Positions 45,113 through 56,810 are shown, counted from the first letter of the stretch. The stretch: 60,000 bases of DNA from Adiantum capillus-veneris (GCA_014529385.2 CM043967.1:88153278-88213277), one strand, 5' to 3'. Notes: generated by a model not told the origin, from the letters alone. A program made the numbers and translations.

Positions 45113-46450
45113 GGGACTAGTGAGCTTGTTGAAGTTTAAACGTTGTGAATGACCAATACAACATTGAAATCTGAGACCAGCAATATCGGTACCAGTGTGT
45201 GTGCTAGTGCCATTATAGTTTGTGCCCTCCATTAGTACTAGGACCAGTGAGTTGGTTTAGTTATTAACTGTCTACAAGTACTCAGTACCAGTGTGTACCA
45301 GTGTCAGTCTGTGTGCGTAGTTTATTGTGTTAGACCACTGAACTGGTTGAGTTAGCCTGTGAGTTAGCCTGTGAGTGTTCAGTACTAGTATATCGGTATC
45401 GCGGTATAGCAATATAGCGGTACCAGTACCTAGTACTTCTAGTACCAGTATAACGTAATACTCGCTCAAAAAAATCTGAGACCAAAGACTAGTACCAATA
45501 TGTATGAGTTACAACATACCAGTATCTTTGTGTGCAGTTGGCTGTGTTAGACTATAAGCTGGTTGCATTTAACGACTGTGTCCAGTGCAGTACCAGTACG
45601 GCTAGTATAAAAGAACGAGTACCAGTACCCTATAGTAACTACAATACATAAAAAAGGTAATCTGAGAACAGTACAATACAACACCAGTACCAGTAAGGGT
45701 AGCAGTACCAGTATAGCAAAACCAGTCATATCTAAGCCAATACAGCACTTCTAGTACCATTCATAGAACCATTAGTGCGGATAGAATACTATGAGTATAC
45801 CAACACCAAATGCTAGTAATACCAGCATACACAAGTGCGAGTAAAGTCTGTGTGCATGCAGATTGATGTATTGGACCACTGAGCTATTATCTAGTACAAG
45901 TACCAGTAGTGATGTCAGCAGTACCATTACCAACACATCAACTAAAATCTAAAACCAATACTAATGCCTTGTGAGCTGGTTAAGTTTAACAATTGTGAGC
46001 CTCTAGTACCAATACCAGTGGGTGCACTAGTACCAGTACATTACGGTACAATACTAGCTTAAAAATCTGAGGCAAAAAAGTATAATACCAGTACTAGCCA
46101 GTCAGTACTAGCCAGGTGAGCTGGTTGAGTAAGTATGAGTGTACAGTCTATTGTGTCTTAGACTGTGTATGTATGTACCATTACCAGAAGCACCAATACC
46201 AATAGTATTAGTATGGTAGTATAGGTCTATTATCAATATGCCAGTACCGATATAGCAGTGTATCCATATAAGTATATTCCGGTCCTAGTAAAGGTATAGT
46301 ACCAGTACTACTCGTACTAGTATACTCATTTGCCAATACCAATGAGTACACAGTACTATTATCTACGTTAGTCAGTCCAATACCAGTCAGTCACTCGATT
46401 AGTTAGTACCTTAGTCAGTATAAGTAAAGTACAGTACAGAGGGAAATCTG
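45113..46450 (+). repeat. ACCAGT-rich degenerate satellite with higher-order units
   Basis: About 1.34 kb dominated by TACCAGTA, GTACTAGT and CAGTACCAG words; I count roughly 19 exact ACCAGT. A larger unit recurs: a phrase like GAGCTGGTTAAGTTTAAC (near 45121, 45351, 45557, 45971 and 46117), TGTGTTAGACCACTGAGCT (near 45328, 45544 and 45870), CCAGTACC blocks, and AAATCTGAGACCAAA (45171, 45475, 45661, 46066 and 46446). Spacing is irregular, roughly 150-410 bp. No coding. It lies between the truncated copia unit and the family T gag. Confidence 0.75.
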
Positions 46451-46690
46451 AGACAAAAAAGAGGCTAAAGTCGGGTTGCAAATGCCCAAAAGAAAAAAAA
46501 AGTAGGTGAGCGACCTTCACAGGCACTCATCAACACTTCTAGAGTGTTGAGGTCACATGCACCTACGCTTTGGTTGTGTGCTACAGGACGATCACATAGA
46601 GAGAGTGTCTTCGTTTATGCGGGCACTTATTATTCCTCCACATTAGGCTGTAGGCCCTGAGCGGGAACCCAAGGTAGTATCACTCAAAAC
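46451..46690 (+). other. Leader before plus-strand family T gag
   Basis: Non-repetitive, non-coding stretch from GAGACAAAAAAGAGGC to the gag reading frame. No primer site is evident. Confidence 0.4.
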
Positions 46691-48130
46691 CCACATATTG
46701 CATCTAGTGACTCTTCCTCTGACTACGACGTCATGGAGGGTTACTTGATGCCCAATCCCGATAGTTCAAGCCAAGACGTGCATGCCATGGGTCCACGGTC
46801 TAGACCGAGCGTGCTTAGCCGTTTGAAGGAACTTTTAGTAGAGCCACTTGCTCCGAACATGGAGCTAACAATGTAAATGAGGGGGGTGGGGAAGTAAATT
46901 TGCCATTCATGATGACCAACGTAGACCCCATGCTCCAAGAGAGTGTGCATGTGAATACTCCATTCACTGCACCCCCTGACTCTTCAGAGCTATTCCCCTC
47001 CGAGGTTATACTACCTGATGGGAGAAGCCTTGCCAAAGTGCAAGAGGTTGAGCGATATATCATTGCATCCTATGTCAACATCCATGCTAGGTGAGCAATT
47101 GAGTGCACCTAAATCAGCGACCAATAAGGATCAACCCATAGAGAGCCACATGGCATCTAGTTCAAAGGACACCCCGAGCACCTCAATTCTAGATGAAGCG
47201 TTTCTAAATGAGAACTGGGAGTACAAACTACAAATGGAAACTCTAACCGACCTATACACAGGTCACACCTATCACGCGGGTTGGTTAGATGTCATACAAT
47301 CCACAGCCGGTGCGACTAGCATGGAGGATCAACAACAAAGAGTTTGTGAGGTCATCCATAGCATTGAGCTGGAGAGATAGAACAAGGGGATCTACATGCC
47401 TTGAATGGGTCTCATGAGATTCTTGGATACAGGGAAGGCTAAGCAACCAACTTTATTGCAAATGGAGACTCCTTCGATCAGCCGGATGGATCCTCCATAT
47501 GTTGTTTCTCCAGTGGTCTCTGTACAATTTGAGCCTGAAAGTGATAGCTTTACCTTTCCAAGTCTAGATCATCTCCCCCTTGATGACACCACGACTACCA
47601 TGCCTACCCCAGTGATGAGCCTGAAAGTGATAGCTTTACCTTTCCAAGTCTAGATCATCTCCCCCTTGATGACACCACGACTACCATGCCTACCCCAGTG
47701 ATGGGCATGCCAAGGAACACGCCATGGACTTCATTTGTTAGTAAAGCACCGCTACATTGTAGCTCAATGCTGGCAACAATACCACAAGTGTGTATCAGTT
47801 ATATGCACCTATAGGTCCTCGTACTTATATAGCTCCTACCCCTCCCATTGTTTCAACAACTTATGCTCCACAACCCCAAGACCCAAGCTCTTATTTCAAA
47901 GGGACGATACCGGCTAGTATTAGCATGTCACATCCCACGTCTACTATGCCCAGGGCCACACATATGAACTTTGGGCCACCACATGGAACAACACCATACC
48001 AAACTTGGAACCCAAGGGATTCCTATGCGCCAAGCCCAATGCCAATACCTACTCCACATGTAGTCTCTAGAGCACCTTCACTCATGGTGCGTGCGCGACA
48101 TTTGCTCAATCTATTGCTAAGAATATGCGT
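46691..48130 (+). pseudogene. gag: Family T gag N-terminal region (plus copy)
   Basis: The open frame from about 46691 reads SSDSSSDYDVMEGYLMPNPD, followed by SRLKELLVEPLAPNMELTM and a stop. After frame changes it continues with GEQLSAPKSATNKDQPIESH (47090-47380), EPESDSFTFPSLDHLPLDDT, and the proline/threonine-rich TPPIVSTTYAPQPQDPSSYF (about 47820-47960). The composition (Ser, Thr, Pro rich) suggests a disordered N-terminal arm. A perfect 86-bp duplication at 47531-47702 shifts the frame. Confidence 0.6.
47531..47702. repeat. Perfect 86-bp tandem duplication
   Basis: 47531-47616 is repeated exactly at 47617-47702. 86 is not a multiple of 3, so the second copy is read in another frame. Identity implies a recent event in an otherwise decayed gene. 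Confidence 0.95.
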
Positions 48131-48830
48131 AACACGTCTGATAGAGAGCCTAGAAGTAAGGTAGTACAAATAGCCAAGCTCACACAAAATTTTAGTGAAG
48201 ATGGGGATGTGAGAAAGCATATCGAAGTGTTTGAACAAATATGCGATTCTCTAGGAGAACACAATGACCTGCTTAAGAGTAATGCTTTAATCCCAACCTT
48301 AACTGGAAAGGCTGGGGATTGGTATAGAACCCTAAGGGTGGAAGAAAGAATGATTAAACCTACTCTTAGGAGACTGTCTTTGAAAGAATACATACGAGAG
48401 GGAGTGCTTTGGGATGTAGCATCTCAGCTCCAGAAAGCTCAATGAGAGGAAGGGAGAGTTTGTGAGAGACTTTATTAGTTGCTTGAAGCATTTGAACTCT
48501 CGTCGTAATCCAAATGAGCACTTCAATAATAACCAATTGCTTGATAGATTCATCAGGGGATTATGCCATGAGGATCCTAGAATGGTCTAGTCATTAGAGG
48601 TATCACCACTTGGGAAGTAGTCACCACCAATGCGATCCAATTGGAGGATAATTTAATGATTCAAGGAGAAAGAGTGTCTGTTGAGCCTAAATCTACTAGC
48701 TTGCAAGCATCGAGGCATTAGCCAACCTTAAAGCCTATTGCTAAGGAGCCAAAGCTATCTGAGATGACCTTAGCACATCTCACCAAGGCCATTCAAGAGA
48801 GTCTTAGAGACAATCATGCTCCACAAAACA
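48131..48830 (+). pseudogene. gag: Family T Gag domain
   Basis: REPRSKVVQIAKLTQNFSED, HIEVFEQICDSLGEHNDLLK, LIPTLTGKAGDWYRTL, then after a shift KLNERKGEFVRDFI, FNNNQLLDRFIRGL and HEDPRMV. This is the helical retrotransposon Gag capsid-like domain (Retrotrans_gag, with the GKA-x-WY motif). Frameshifts occur near 48440 and 48590. Confidence 0.82.
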
Positions 48831-49652
48831 ATCATATGTATCTAGCCAAGAAGGGAGAAACAATGGTGCACAGTTTGCTATGGTCCACATAGTACCAATG
48901 AATGCCCTACTTTTAGAGTAAAATTTAATGGGAATTGTAATGCCTATGGGAGGTATGGTCATCAAGCTAAGGATTTCATAATATTTAAGCGCGCGATGGC
49001 CAATAGACCAACCTTAGCATGGATGGACACACCTCGAGAGCCTGCATTGATGCTGGCCCCACCTCTTGAACAAATGTCACAACACATGGTCCCTAGGGCT
49101 CAAAATGTTGTTCAAACAACACCCTTACCACCTCCAGTGCTAGGACAGCAACCACCACATCCGAGAATCACTTCTGTGAATCAAGTGGGTTGTGAGTCAG
49201 CTATTGCTTTTTTGGAAGGCTGTGAGGAAGATATAGACCCTAATATTGACTATGGGATTGATGCACTTGAAGAAAGTCCACAATATTACATGGAGGACTG
49301 TTGGGGACAAGTCAAACCTGCCTATCAAGTAGTTGCTCTTGCAGTAAGAGGCCAAAATATCAATTACATTGCCAAGAGACCACCTCTTCAATGCCATGAG
49401 TGTGCGGGTCCACATTGTGTAGGCGAGTGTCCTATTAGGCTACAAAAGAATGCTACACTAATGCAAACCAATCAAGCAAGCACGTCTACAATGCCGATAC
49501 TCATGTGTAGTCAATGTGGCATAGATCATTTGGCTGCCAAATGTCCGAATAATCCAAATGCACCAAAGATCATGCCATTAAACTTGATTGAGGTTACCAA
49601 CAAGGACCCGAAACAAAGTGCACCTGTGGTATCAGTAAATGTACTTACATGA
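48831..49652 (+). pseudogene. gag: Family T nucleocapsid region with four knuckles
   Basis: One frame throughout. Knuckle 1 at 48867-48905 is CTVCYGPHSTNEC; knuckle 2 near 48936 is CNAYGRYGHQAKDF (two ligands lost); knuckle 3 near 49393 is CHECAGPHCVGEC; knuckle 4 near 49507 is CSQCGIDHLAAKC. Knuckles 1, 3 and 4 have CX2CX3HX4C spacing rather than the common CX2CX4HX4C. Between 2 and 3 lies a 140-residue Pro/Gln-rich segment (EPALMLAPPLEQMSQHMV) and an acidic stretch (LEGCEEDIDPNIDYGID). The frame stops at 49650. A poly-A run lies at 49665-49678. Confidence 0.83.
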
Positions 49653-50401
49653 TCGATGCTCCAAAAAAAAAAAAAAAATCTTGAAGAAAGAGTCACGACA
49701 TCAATTGCCCAATCTGAGAAGAAGAAGAAAACATGAAGGAAGAGATCGCAAAAAGCAGCAAAGTTAGACCCCAGTTCAAAGACCAACATAGGGATTGGTG
49801 ACAACCCTGTATATATGAACGACATTGAAGAATATTTTGATTCAGGTGAAACCATGGAGACCAAAAAGACCACTAGGAAAGAAACCAACAAGGAAGATCG
49901 TCATGAGCCACAATGACCAGGACCCAAGAAGAAGATAGGAACTTATCCAAACCCTACAGAGGAGATCGAGCGAGTCAAGCAATTAAGGAGTTTGGTAGAA
50001 AAGACCCAAAGGGATCTAGAGCCAGCACCTAGGCAAATTCAGATTACAGACACAGTATTCCCTATGCAACAACAACCTCACAAAGTCCATAGATCCCTAG
50101 CCATACCTAGTGTCATTCAAGAAGAAAGTGACTTAAAGTCATGGGAAAGTGGGCGTACTTACTTCTTGTTGGAAAGAATGTTTACAGAGGGACTACCTGA
50201 CCCTATTCAAGAAATGGAGATTCCATCTTCCCCACGTCAAGGGATTGAAGCCCAAAAGGTGCCATTAAATATTGCCAAATTGATGGATTTCATGGCTTCA
50301 GAAGTTAGAACTACCATCATGTCCAAACTATATGGAAACCCTTAGCTCTTTGAGCTTTCCTTAATGGAGAACTGAATGTCAGGCTACCACAATTTGCACA
50401 A
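49653..50401 (+). pseudogene. Linker between nucleocapsid and protease
   Basis: Charged, lysine/glutamate-rich readings (KNLEERVTTSIAQSEKKKK; ETKKTTRKETNKEDRHEP) and at 49992-50345 an open segment with QRDLEPAPRQIQITDTVFPM, LERMFTEGLPDPIQEMEIPS and IAKLMDFMASEVRTTIMSKL. No catalytic motif. Its position matches the coiled-coil segment of the minus copy. Confidence 0.5.
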
Positions 50402-50902
50402 ATGGATGGGGGTAGGAAGATGCCAATAGAGGAGGAACACTTAGATCCACAACTTAACCTAGATGAGAACTCTGTTGTAGAAATACCTGTTAACAAGCTG
50501 GGACAATACTTTGAGGGCGATGAATCCAATGCGACCATATCAATCACTACCAAGGGATTAACTATGAAGGGAATCCTTGATGATGGCACTGGAGTTAGCA
50601 TTGTGACTAGAAATTGATGGGAAACTATGGGAAGACCTCACCTTGGGACCACAAACATAGTGGTAAAGATGGCGAATGGAACTATTGTTAAACCTATTGG
50701 GATGCTGGAAGATCTCAAGATCAAGGTCTTTGGATACAAAATAAGGAATACCTTGATTGTTATGGATTTCCCCAAGCACACTGTATCATCTGAGATGATC
50801 TTAGGCCATCCTTTCATGAGGGAAGCAAAAATGGTGCATGATTGGTCTAAAAACTATGTCTACTTGCAGTTCCAAGACTATGTTATTCGAGTAGACTTGT
50901 AA
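50402..50902 (+). pseudogene. Family T aspartic protease (plus copy)
   Basis: FEGDESNATISITTKGLTMK, then GILDDGTGVSIVTRN (active-site loop, Asp-Asp-Gly) and a stop replacing one residue at 50615. The frame continues WETMGRPHLGTTNIVVKMAN, FGYKIRNTLIVMDFPKHTVS and EMILGHPFMREAKMVHDWSK, ending FQDYVIRVDL. The length of about 165 residues and the C-terminal ILGHPF motif fit a retropepsin. It matches the minus copy at 21.7-22.56 kb. Confidence 0.83.
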
Positions 50903-51980
50903 CTGGTCGAGCACATCCTCTAGGAAAAAGATTTATAATTTATCATAGATCTGACACCACAGTTCACTCAGCCCCATTGCAGTATTGTTACACATGTAAA
51001 ATGGACACTGATGTTGGGGAAGAATCTCCTTATATGGATGTTCTACCTAGGATGACTGAGTCTGACAATGTGGATTAGGTCCACCTAGGAGCAACCATAG
51101 ACACTTGGGGAAATAGGGGGATGACCTGGGTAACACCTGAGGGGGATGAAATGCCACAATTCGTACCCTTAAATATGCTAGAAGCAATGCATATAGCTTC
51201 TGATGACCTATAGGATGAAGGCTTTGACTGACATTCAAACTAGTAGTGTCTCACAAGACTATAGCCCACACAATTTGGAGTCAGAATCATCAATCAAAAT
51301 TGACTCCGAGGATGAAGAATCTGAGTTAAATCTTAACGCAAATGTGGGGACAAACCATTCAAGGCCCAGTGGTACTATAGATGACAATCTATCTAGGAAA
51401 GCAGAAGACACAAGTAGCGATTCATCTATAGTGACTCTTCACTAGAGATTGGCCGTAATAAAAAATTAGACAAGAAGAGTAAGAGATATAAGAGGCGATG
51501 ATATCGAGAAAATGTGTGTGCTAGAATAAATGAAAATAAATCTACCATAGAATGGCTTAATTATATAGGGACATGTGATGCTCATCGGAAGTTAGTAGAT
51601 AACTGGGGTGAATACCTTCAAAGTGTTCTGTGGTGTAGTCCACAATCCATTGATATCGCACAACTAGAGTCTACAGACAAGACAAAGTTGAGCTGTATCG
51701 TAAGGAGACGACAAAATCGAGAGTTAGCTCAACAACAAAAGGAAGCAGAAGAGAAATCACAGTCCATAGAACAACAAGACCCCACAGACTTACACCTTGC
51801 ACCTGAACATTTCAAATCCTACACCATAGAGGAATGTAAGGTTGTGTATACAACGACTCAAAGAAAACCTATTGATAGAAGCAATGAAGTCTATGATGGT
51901 CCATCGATAGTTAAGGAAATAGAGTTAGTAGACCCAAAAGAAGAGTCCAAACGTGTTTTCATTGCCCAAGGTATGATAGA
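50903..51980 (+). pseudogene. Protease-RT linker of family T
   Basis: Acidic segment SESSIKIDSEDEESELNLNA near 51270, then from 51514 an open frame with NENKSTIEWLNYIGTCDAHR, KLVDNWGEYLQSVLWCSPQS and KAEEKSQSIEQQD-like charged sequence, ending IELVDPKEESKRVFIAQGMI. No catalytic motif. The WGEYL block may be a remnant of an inter-domain region specific to this family. Confidence 0.5.
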
Positions 51981-52402
51981 GACTGAGGAGTATGTATTAA
52001 AAGAACTTCTCAAGGAGTTCAAGGATATATTTTCTTAGACATATCATGATATGAAAGATGTTCCACCTTCCGTGGTGCAACACACAATCCCCATGAATAG
52101 CATGGCTAAACCAATCCAACAACGATCCTACCCAATGAATCCTAAGTATGCAGAGATTGTTCAAGAAGAGATTGAAAAGCTTGTCAAATGCGGATTCATA
52201 TACCCTATTGAGCACTCAGAATGGGTGTCTATAATAGTGATTGTGCTGAAAAAGAATGGGAAACTCAGTGGATCTCAAGAAGGTCAATGTTGCCACTAGG
52301 AGGGACCATTACCCCTTGCCATATTCAGAACATGTGCTTGAAAGAGTTGCAGGAAAGGAAGCTTATAGCTTTTTAGATGGGTACTCTGGATACAATCAAA
52401 TC
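51981..52402 (+). pseudogene. Family T reverse transcriptase, N-terminal half
   Basis: EEYVLKELLKEFKDIFS (connection), VPPSVVQHTIPMNSMAKPIQ, RSYPMNPKYAEIVQEEIEKL, CGFIYPIEHSEWVSIIVIVL, VDLKKVNVATRRDHYPLPYS, ERVAGKEAYSFLDGYSGYNQ. The last block is RT motif A with its catalytic Asp. A stop near 52036 and a frameshift near 52260 are present. Coding stops exactly at the TIR of the insertion at 52403 and resumes at about 57911. Confidence 0.9.
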
Positions 52403-52594
52403 AGGGGATGGGAATGGAGAGAGATTTTGGAGGGAGCTTTCAAGGGAGCTTTTTCTAAGACTTTCACTTTAGTGGTGTTTGCAAGGATAAAGCTTTCCAC
52501 GCCATGTGTGGAGAGAGCTTTCTGGAGGGAGCGGGAGCTTTCTTTGTTATTTCTCAATTGAATTGAACCTTAAAACTAACATGTACATCTGGAA

Positions 52595-52905
52595 AAAAAT
52601 GCTTTGTCAAGAGGGGAGGGACAAGAAGACAGAAGTCACCGTATTAAATCACAAAACTCTCTAAATAGACTTATAATATTAATTCAGTAGCTCACATGTA
52701 AAAACTAGAAAATATGCTCCGCACATAGGGGAGGGACAAGAAGACATAGACCACCGTATTAAATCACAAATTATCCAAATAGAATTACAATAATGATTTA
52801 GTAGCTCACATGTAATAACCAAAAAATATGCTTCGCACATAGCAGAAGAATAGGAAGACACAAGCCACCTTCTCAAATCATGAATTTCCTCAAAGGGAGT
52901 TACTC
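52595..52905. repeat. Tandem repeat, about 115-bp period, 2.6 copies
   Basis: GGGGAGGGACAAGAAGACA (52613 and 52728; AGCAGAAGAATAGGAAGACA at 52841), ACCGTATTAAATCACAAA and TAGCTCACATGTAA recur at 114-115 bp spacing, with the third unit partial. Confidence 0.85.
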
Positions 52906-54207
52906 CATTAAATCTGCAACTACAATTTGTGTCCTACAATTACAATTGGGCACTAGGGGATGTGATCAAAACAATTTAATTACATTTTTGTTTTATGACA
53001 TACGACGACGACTGTCCCAACCTGTGTTATTGGTTGACTAACCAACAAAAAAGACTTCTCTTTCATCATTGGAGCTGTCAGATAACTCCACTATTGCCAC
53101 ACTTGTTTTTGAGGACATATCGACACCCTTGTTTATGACTAAATGTCTAAATGTCACCATCTAGAATGGAAATGTGGCAGACATCTTTCTATTACTACTG
53201 TCCATACTCTCTAGGATTCACCATGGTAAATCTTGCTGGGAAATCAAGCAACAAAGGTTCATCACTAACACTGTTCAAGAACAACTCACCTTGCCATCAC
53301 TCATTGAATCTTTTAGTGCTTACTGGCTATCTAGATATCTATATTGAAGCTGACACCCTAGCCTATATTTATAGACAATTGACACAGTCAAATACATATG
53401 ATGAAGCTCTATCTTAGACATGGTCGAACACGAGCCAGATGCATCATAGTCATCCACGTAACCAGTAGGCTAGAATTGGCACATGCAATGCATTCCCGCT
53501 ATTTAGTGTAACACAATCAAATACATATGATGAAGCTCTATCTATTTTTAGTGTCTTAGACAAATTTATTCAGGCATTCGCCTCCAAAAATGATGAAAAA
53601 TTTCATATGAAGAGGCCTCAATACCATCTAGAATCCTAAATTTATCATCTTTCATTGAGGAGAATCAATCGTCCTATAAAGAGTTACGAAAAGAAAAGAT
53701 TTTAGAGATGTTTGCAAGGTTAATGAGGGGTATATGGGAATTTCGGTACAATTGAAGGACATTTTGGGAATTTCTAGCCAAATGTGAGAAATTCATTGGC
53801 AATTTTTTAAATTTGAGGGGTATTTTGGTAATTTCCCCTTAAAAGAAGGGCTCTCGGGCATGTAGGCAAAGTTGGACAGCTGCTAGAATTGACTTGCAAT
53901 GCCGTGGACCCATTCCGCCCGGCTTCTCCAACATGATTGAGAGCCTTTTTTTAATATAACTATGATCAAGCTTTACCAAGTTTCTGATTTTCTATAAAAA
54001 ATAAAAAAACCTACAACAACAACGCCCGGCCCGTCACAACCGCGCTCGGATCTACCATGGCTGGCAATGGCGACTGCCCATGCTAAAATCGGTTCGCACC
54101 ACCGTCAATTGGTTTGAATTATGATCATGAATGTCATATGAACTTCTGCTAAAAGTAATATTATTTAAAAAAATAAGAAAACCTTCATAGTAGGTAGCTT
54201 TGACAAG
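52906..54207. other. Interior of the insertion, non-coding
   Basis: No conserved protein motif. A repeat AATACATATGATGAAGCTCTAT occurs at about 53391-53412 and 53519-53540. The segment 53420-53507 recurs at 55190-55275. Three GAGGGGTAT...GGGAATTT-like phrases lie at 53726-53840. Confidence 0.5.
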
Positions 54208-54276
54208 CTCTGATTGGAAACCTACTGAAACAAGTCTCCGCCGACGCGGACTCGTTTGACAGGTTTCCAATCAGAG
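54208..54276. other. Long hairpin (about 31-bp stem, short loop)
   Basis: CTCTGATTGGAAACCT at the left is the exact reverse complement of AGGTTTCCAATCAGAG at the right. Pairing continues inward with small mismatches (GAAACAAGTC against GACTCGTTT) and closes with TCCGC-CGAC-GCGGA. A 69-nt foldback of this quality could be a small-RNA precursor-like hairpin or the remains of a foldback element. Confidence 0.75.
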
Positions 54277-54514
54277 AGTCGTGTGGAAAAAACTTGCCCT
54301 CTGTTGCTCTCTAACCCTATCCACATTGAGCAACTTCTACACCTTCTCTATCTCTCTCCTTCTTTTCCCCTCTTTTCTCTCTCCCTCTTTTCCCTGCTTT
54401 TTTATCTCATTCTTCTCTCTCTTATTCTCTCTTGAGTTCAACTCTCCTTGTCGGATAGATCTTTAAGGTCTCTTGGGATAGTTTCCTACAACGTTAAAAT
54501 TCTCTTCTTCTTCT

Positions 54515-54644
<130 letters not shown>

Positions 54645-55046
54645 TCGATGCCTCTCTTTTCTCCTCTTGTATCTCTCTCTATCTTTATCACCCTCTCCCT
54701 CCCTCTCTAATTTGCAATCTCTCAAAGAGAGAGATAGAGAGAGGAAGTATGCAGAGAGAGAATCGATAGTCTTCATATGCTCCTTTCATTCTTGCCCAAG
54801 CTTTTTCAAAACGAGGCTAGCGCTAGCTCTCAATGTGAGAGAGGAAGACAGGGAGAGGAGCTTTTTCCAAAAAAAAAAAAAGTGCTAGCGCTCAAGAGAG
54901 AGATATGGCGAGTTTGCTTTTATTATCTGGGCAAGAGAAAGTTAGGTTGGGTTCAGATGAACTAGCGTCAGGGTGAGGCAAAGAAGCGTGCATCTTTTGT
55001 GGACAAAAGGAAACTCGCCTCTCTCCCGGACCCACCACTAATTGGT

Positions 55047-55048
<2 letters not shown>

Positions 55049-55141
<93 letters not shown>
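55049..55141. repeat. (C)n(AC)n tract
   Basis: About 42 C residues (55049-55090), then (AC)n (55091-55141). Confidence 0.95.
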
Positions 55142-55189
55142 AGTGGAGAAGAACCGCCGTGCGCTTTTCAGTGCAAAACACGGATCATC

Positions 55190-55275
55190 ATGGTTGAACA
55201 GGAGCCAGGTGCATCGCAGCCATCCACATAACCACTAGGCTAGCATTGGTGCATGCAATGCATTCTCGCTATTTA
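55190..55275 (+). repeat. Second copy of the 53420-53507 repeat
   Basis: TGGTTGAACAGGAGCCAGGT, CATCCACATAACCACTAGGC and TGCATGCAATGCATTCTCGC match TGGTCGAACACGAGCCAGAT, CATCCACGTAACCAGTAGGC and CACATGCAATGCATTCCCGC at 53421-53502. Confidence 0.8.
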
Positions 55276-55437
55276 CTTTATAAAGTTTGTTGCCGTCTTG
55301 TGTGAACCCATGAGCAGAGGCAAGCACTAAAGCAAGAGATTTTTGTCGGGCTCATCTGAACCCGGCCTTGAGGAAAGGAGCTTTTCAAAACAGAAAACCA
55401 AGCACCAACACTCATTGGTGCTTTTCGCCAGTGAGAG

Positions 55438-55470
55438 GGAGGTAGGGAGAGAGGGAGGGAGGGAGGGAGG
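55438..55470. repeat. GGGA-rich tract
   Basis: GAGGGAGGTAGGGAGAGAGGGAGGGAGGGAGGGAGG; four or more closely spaced G-runs, so a G-quadruplex is conceivable. Confidence 0.6.
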
Positions 55471-55701
55471 TTCCTATATAAAGGCATGGGGTGCTTAAGT
55501 TGTTTTGACTTCTCTAACTATTTTTGGTGTCGATTATCAACCTTGGAAGGTATGGTTCTGACTCATTTTCCCACTCTCTAACCCTTTCCATCACGGTCCC
55601 TCTTTCACTTACCCTCTCCATTGAATGGGTAAGTGAGCAAGAAAATGATCATGGAAATAATGTAGAGCTAACATATCTTAAGAGTCTTTTCCCTCCTCCA
55701 T

Positions 55702-56002
<301 letters not shown>

Positions 56003-56008
<6 letters not shown>

Positions 56009-56584
56009 TATTGTCCTCGGAGGTCAAATATGACCTATGGGACCAAATGAACATGTCACGTGGTGTGAGTGGAGGTCATAAGTGACTCTCGATGCTCAAA
56101 AATGGCTGAAATGAGCGTCGCAATAGAGAGTCCACATCATGGTTGGGAGAGGAAGGTATGTAGGGCGAGCTAATGGCTGAATATATGGGGAAAAGAGGAC
56201 CTAATGTGGTCAAAAGCTGAGCACTCAAGTAGTGTGTGGTACTCACTCTCTCGCACTTGGGCGTAAGGTGCAAAGTTGATGAGACTCCTCGCTAGTGCCC
56301 CAACGTCCTGTCTCACAGCGTAGATAATGGGAGCTAAGATGAATGGAGGCAATGGTGCAGATTGCACTCAATGGGATGGGCTCAAGGATGTAGGGATGGG
56401 TTCGGTTATCGCGTTCAGAGAAGAAGAGAGATTTGTAGTTTGGGACAATGTGTGTGGTGTAATGACTGAAGCAAGAACCTCCGGATTTCTCCCAAGCCGT
56501 GATACATTGGCATTGTAAGAAGGCCTCATTAACTTGGGAGTCGATCAACGCATCCTTGACCAAGTGACATGCATCCCATCTTCC
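56003..56584. other. Unique sequence between microsatellites
   Basis: It begins with a 34-bp motif (56013-56046) that is repeated exactly at 56712-56745, both times directly after a GA tract. The rest shows no gene; minus-strand frames are short and lack motifs. Confidence 0.5.
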
Positions 56585-56704
<120 letters not shown>

Positions 56705-56810
56705 CATTATCGTCCTCGGAGGTCAAATATGACCTATGGGACCAATAAAACATGTACAATAGAGGCTCGTCTATCTAAGAGGGTACAATGGCTGCAATAA
56801 CCCATGTAGA

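Larger units (their letters stand above)
54945..55367. mobile_element. MITE-like unit related to the 3353 element
   Basis: The left end GGTTGGGTTCAGATGA pairs with the right end, which reverse complemented reads GGCCGGGTTCAGATGA. These terminal repeats resemble GGCTGGGTTCAGACT of the 3353 element. Flanks are TTA (54942-54944) and TTG (55368-55370), an imperfect 3-bp duplication. Inside lie a poly-C/(AC)n tract (55049-55141) and the 55190-55275 repeat. Confidence 0.5.
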
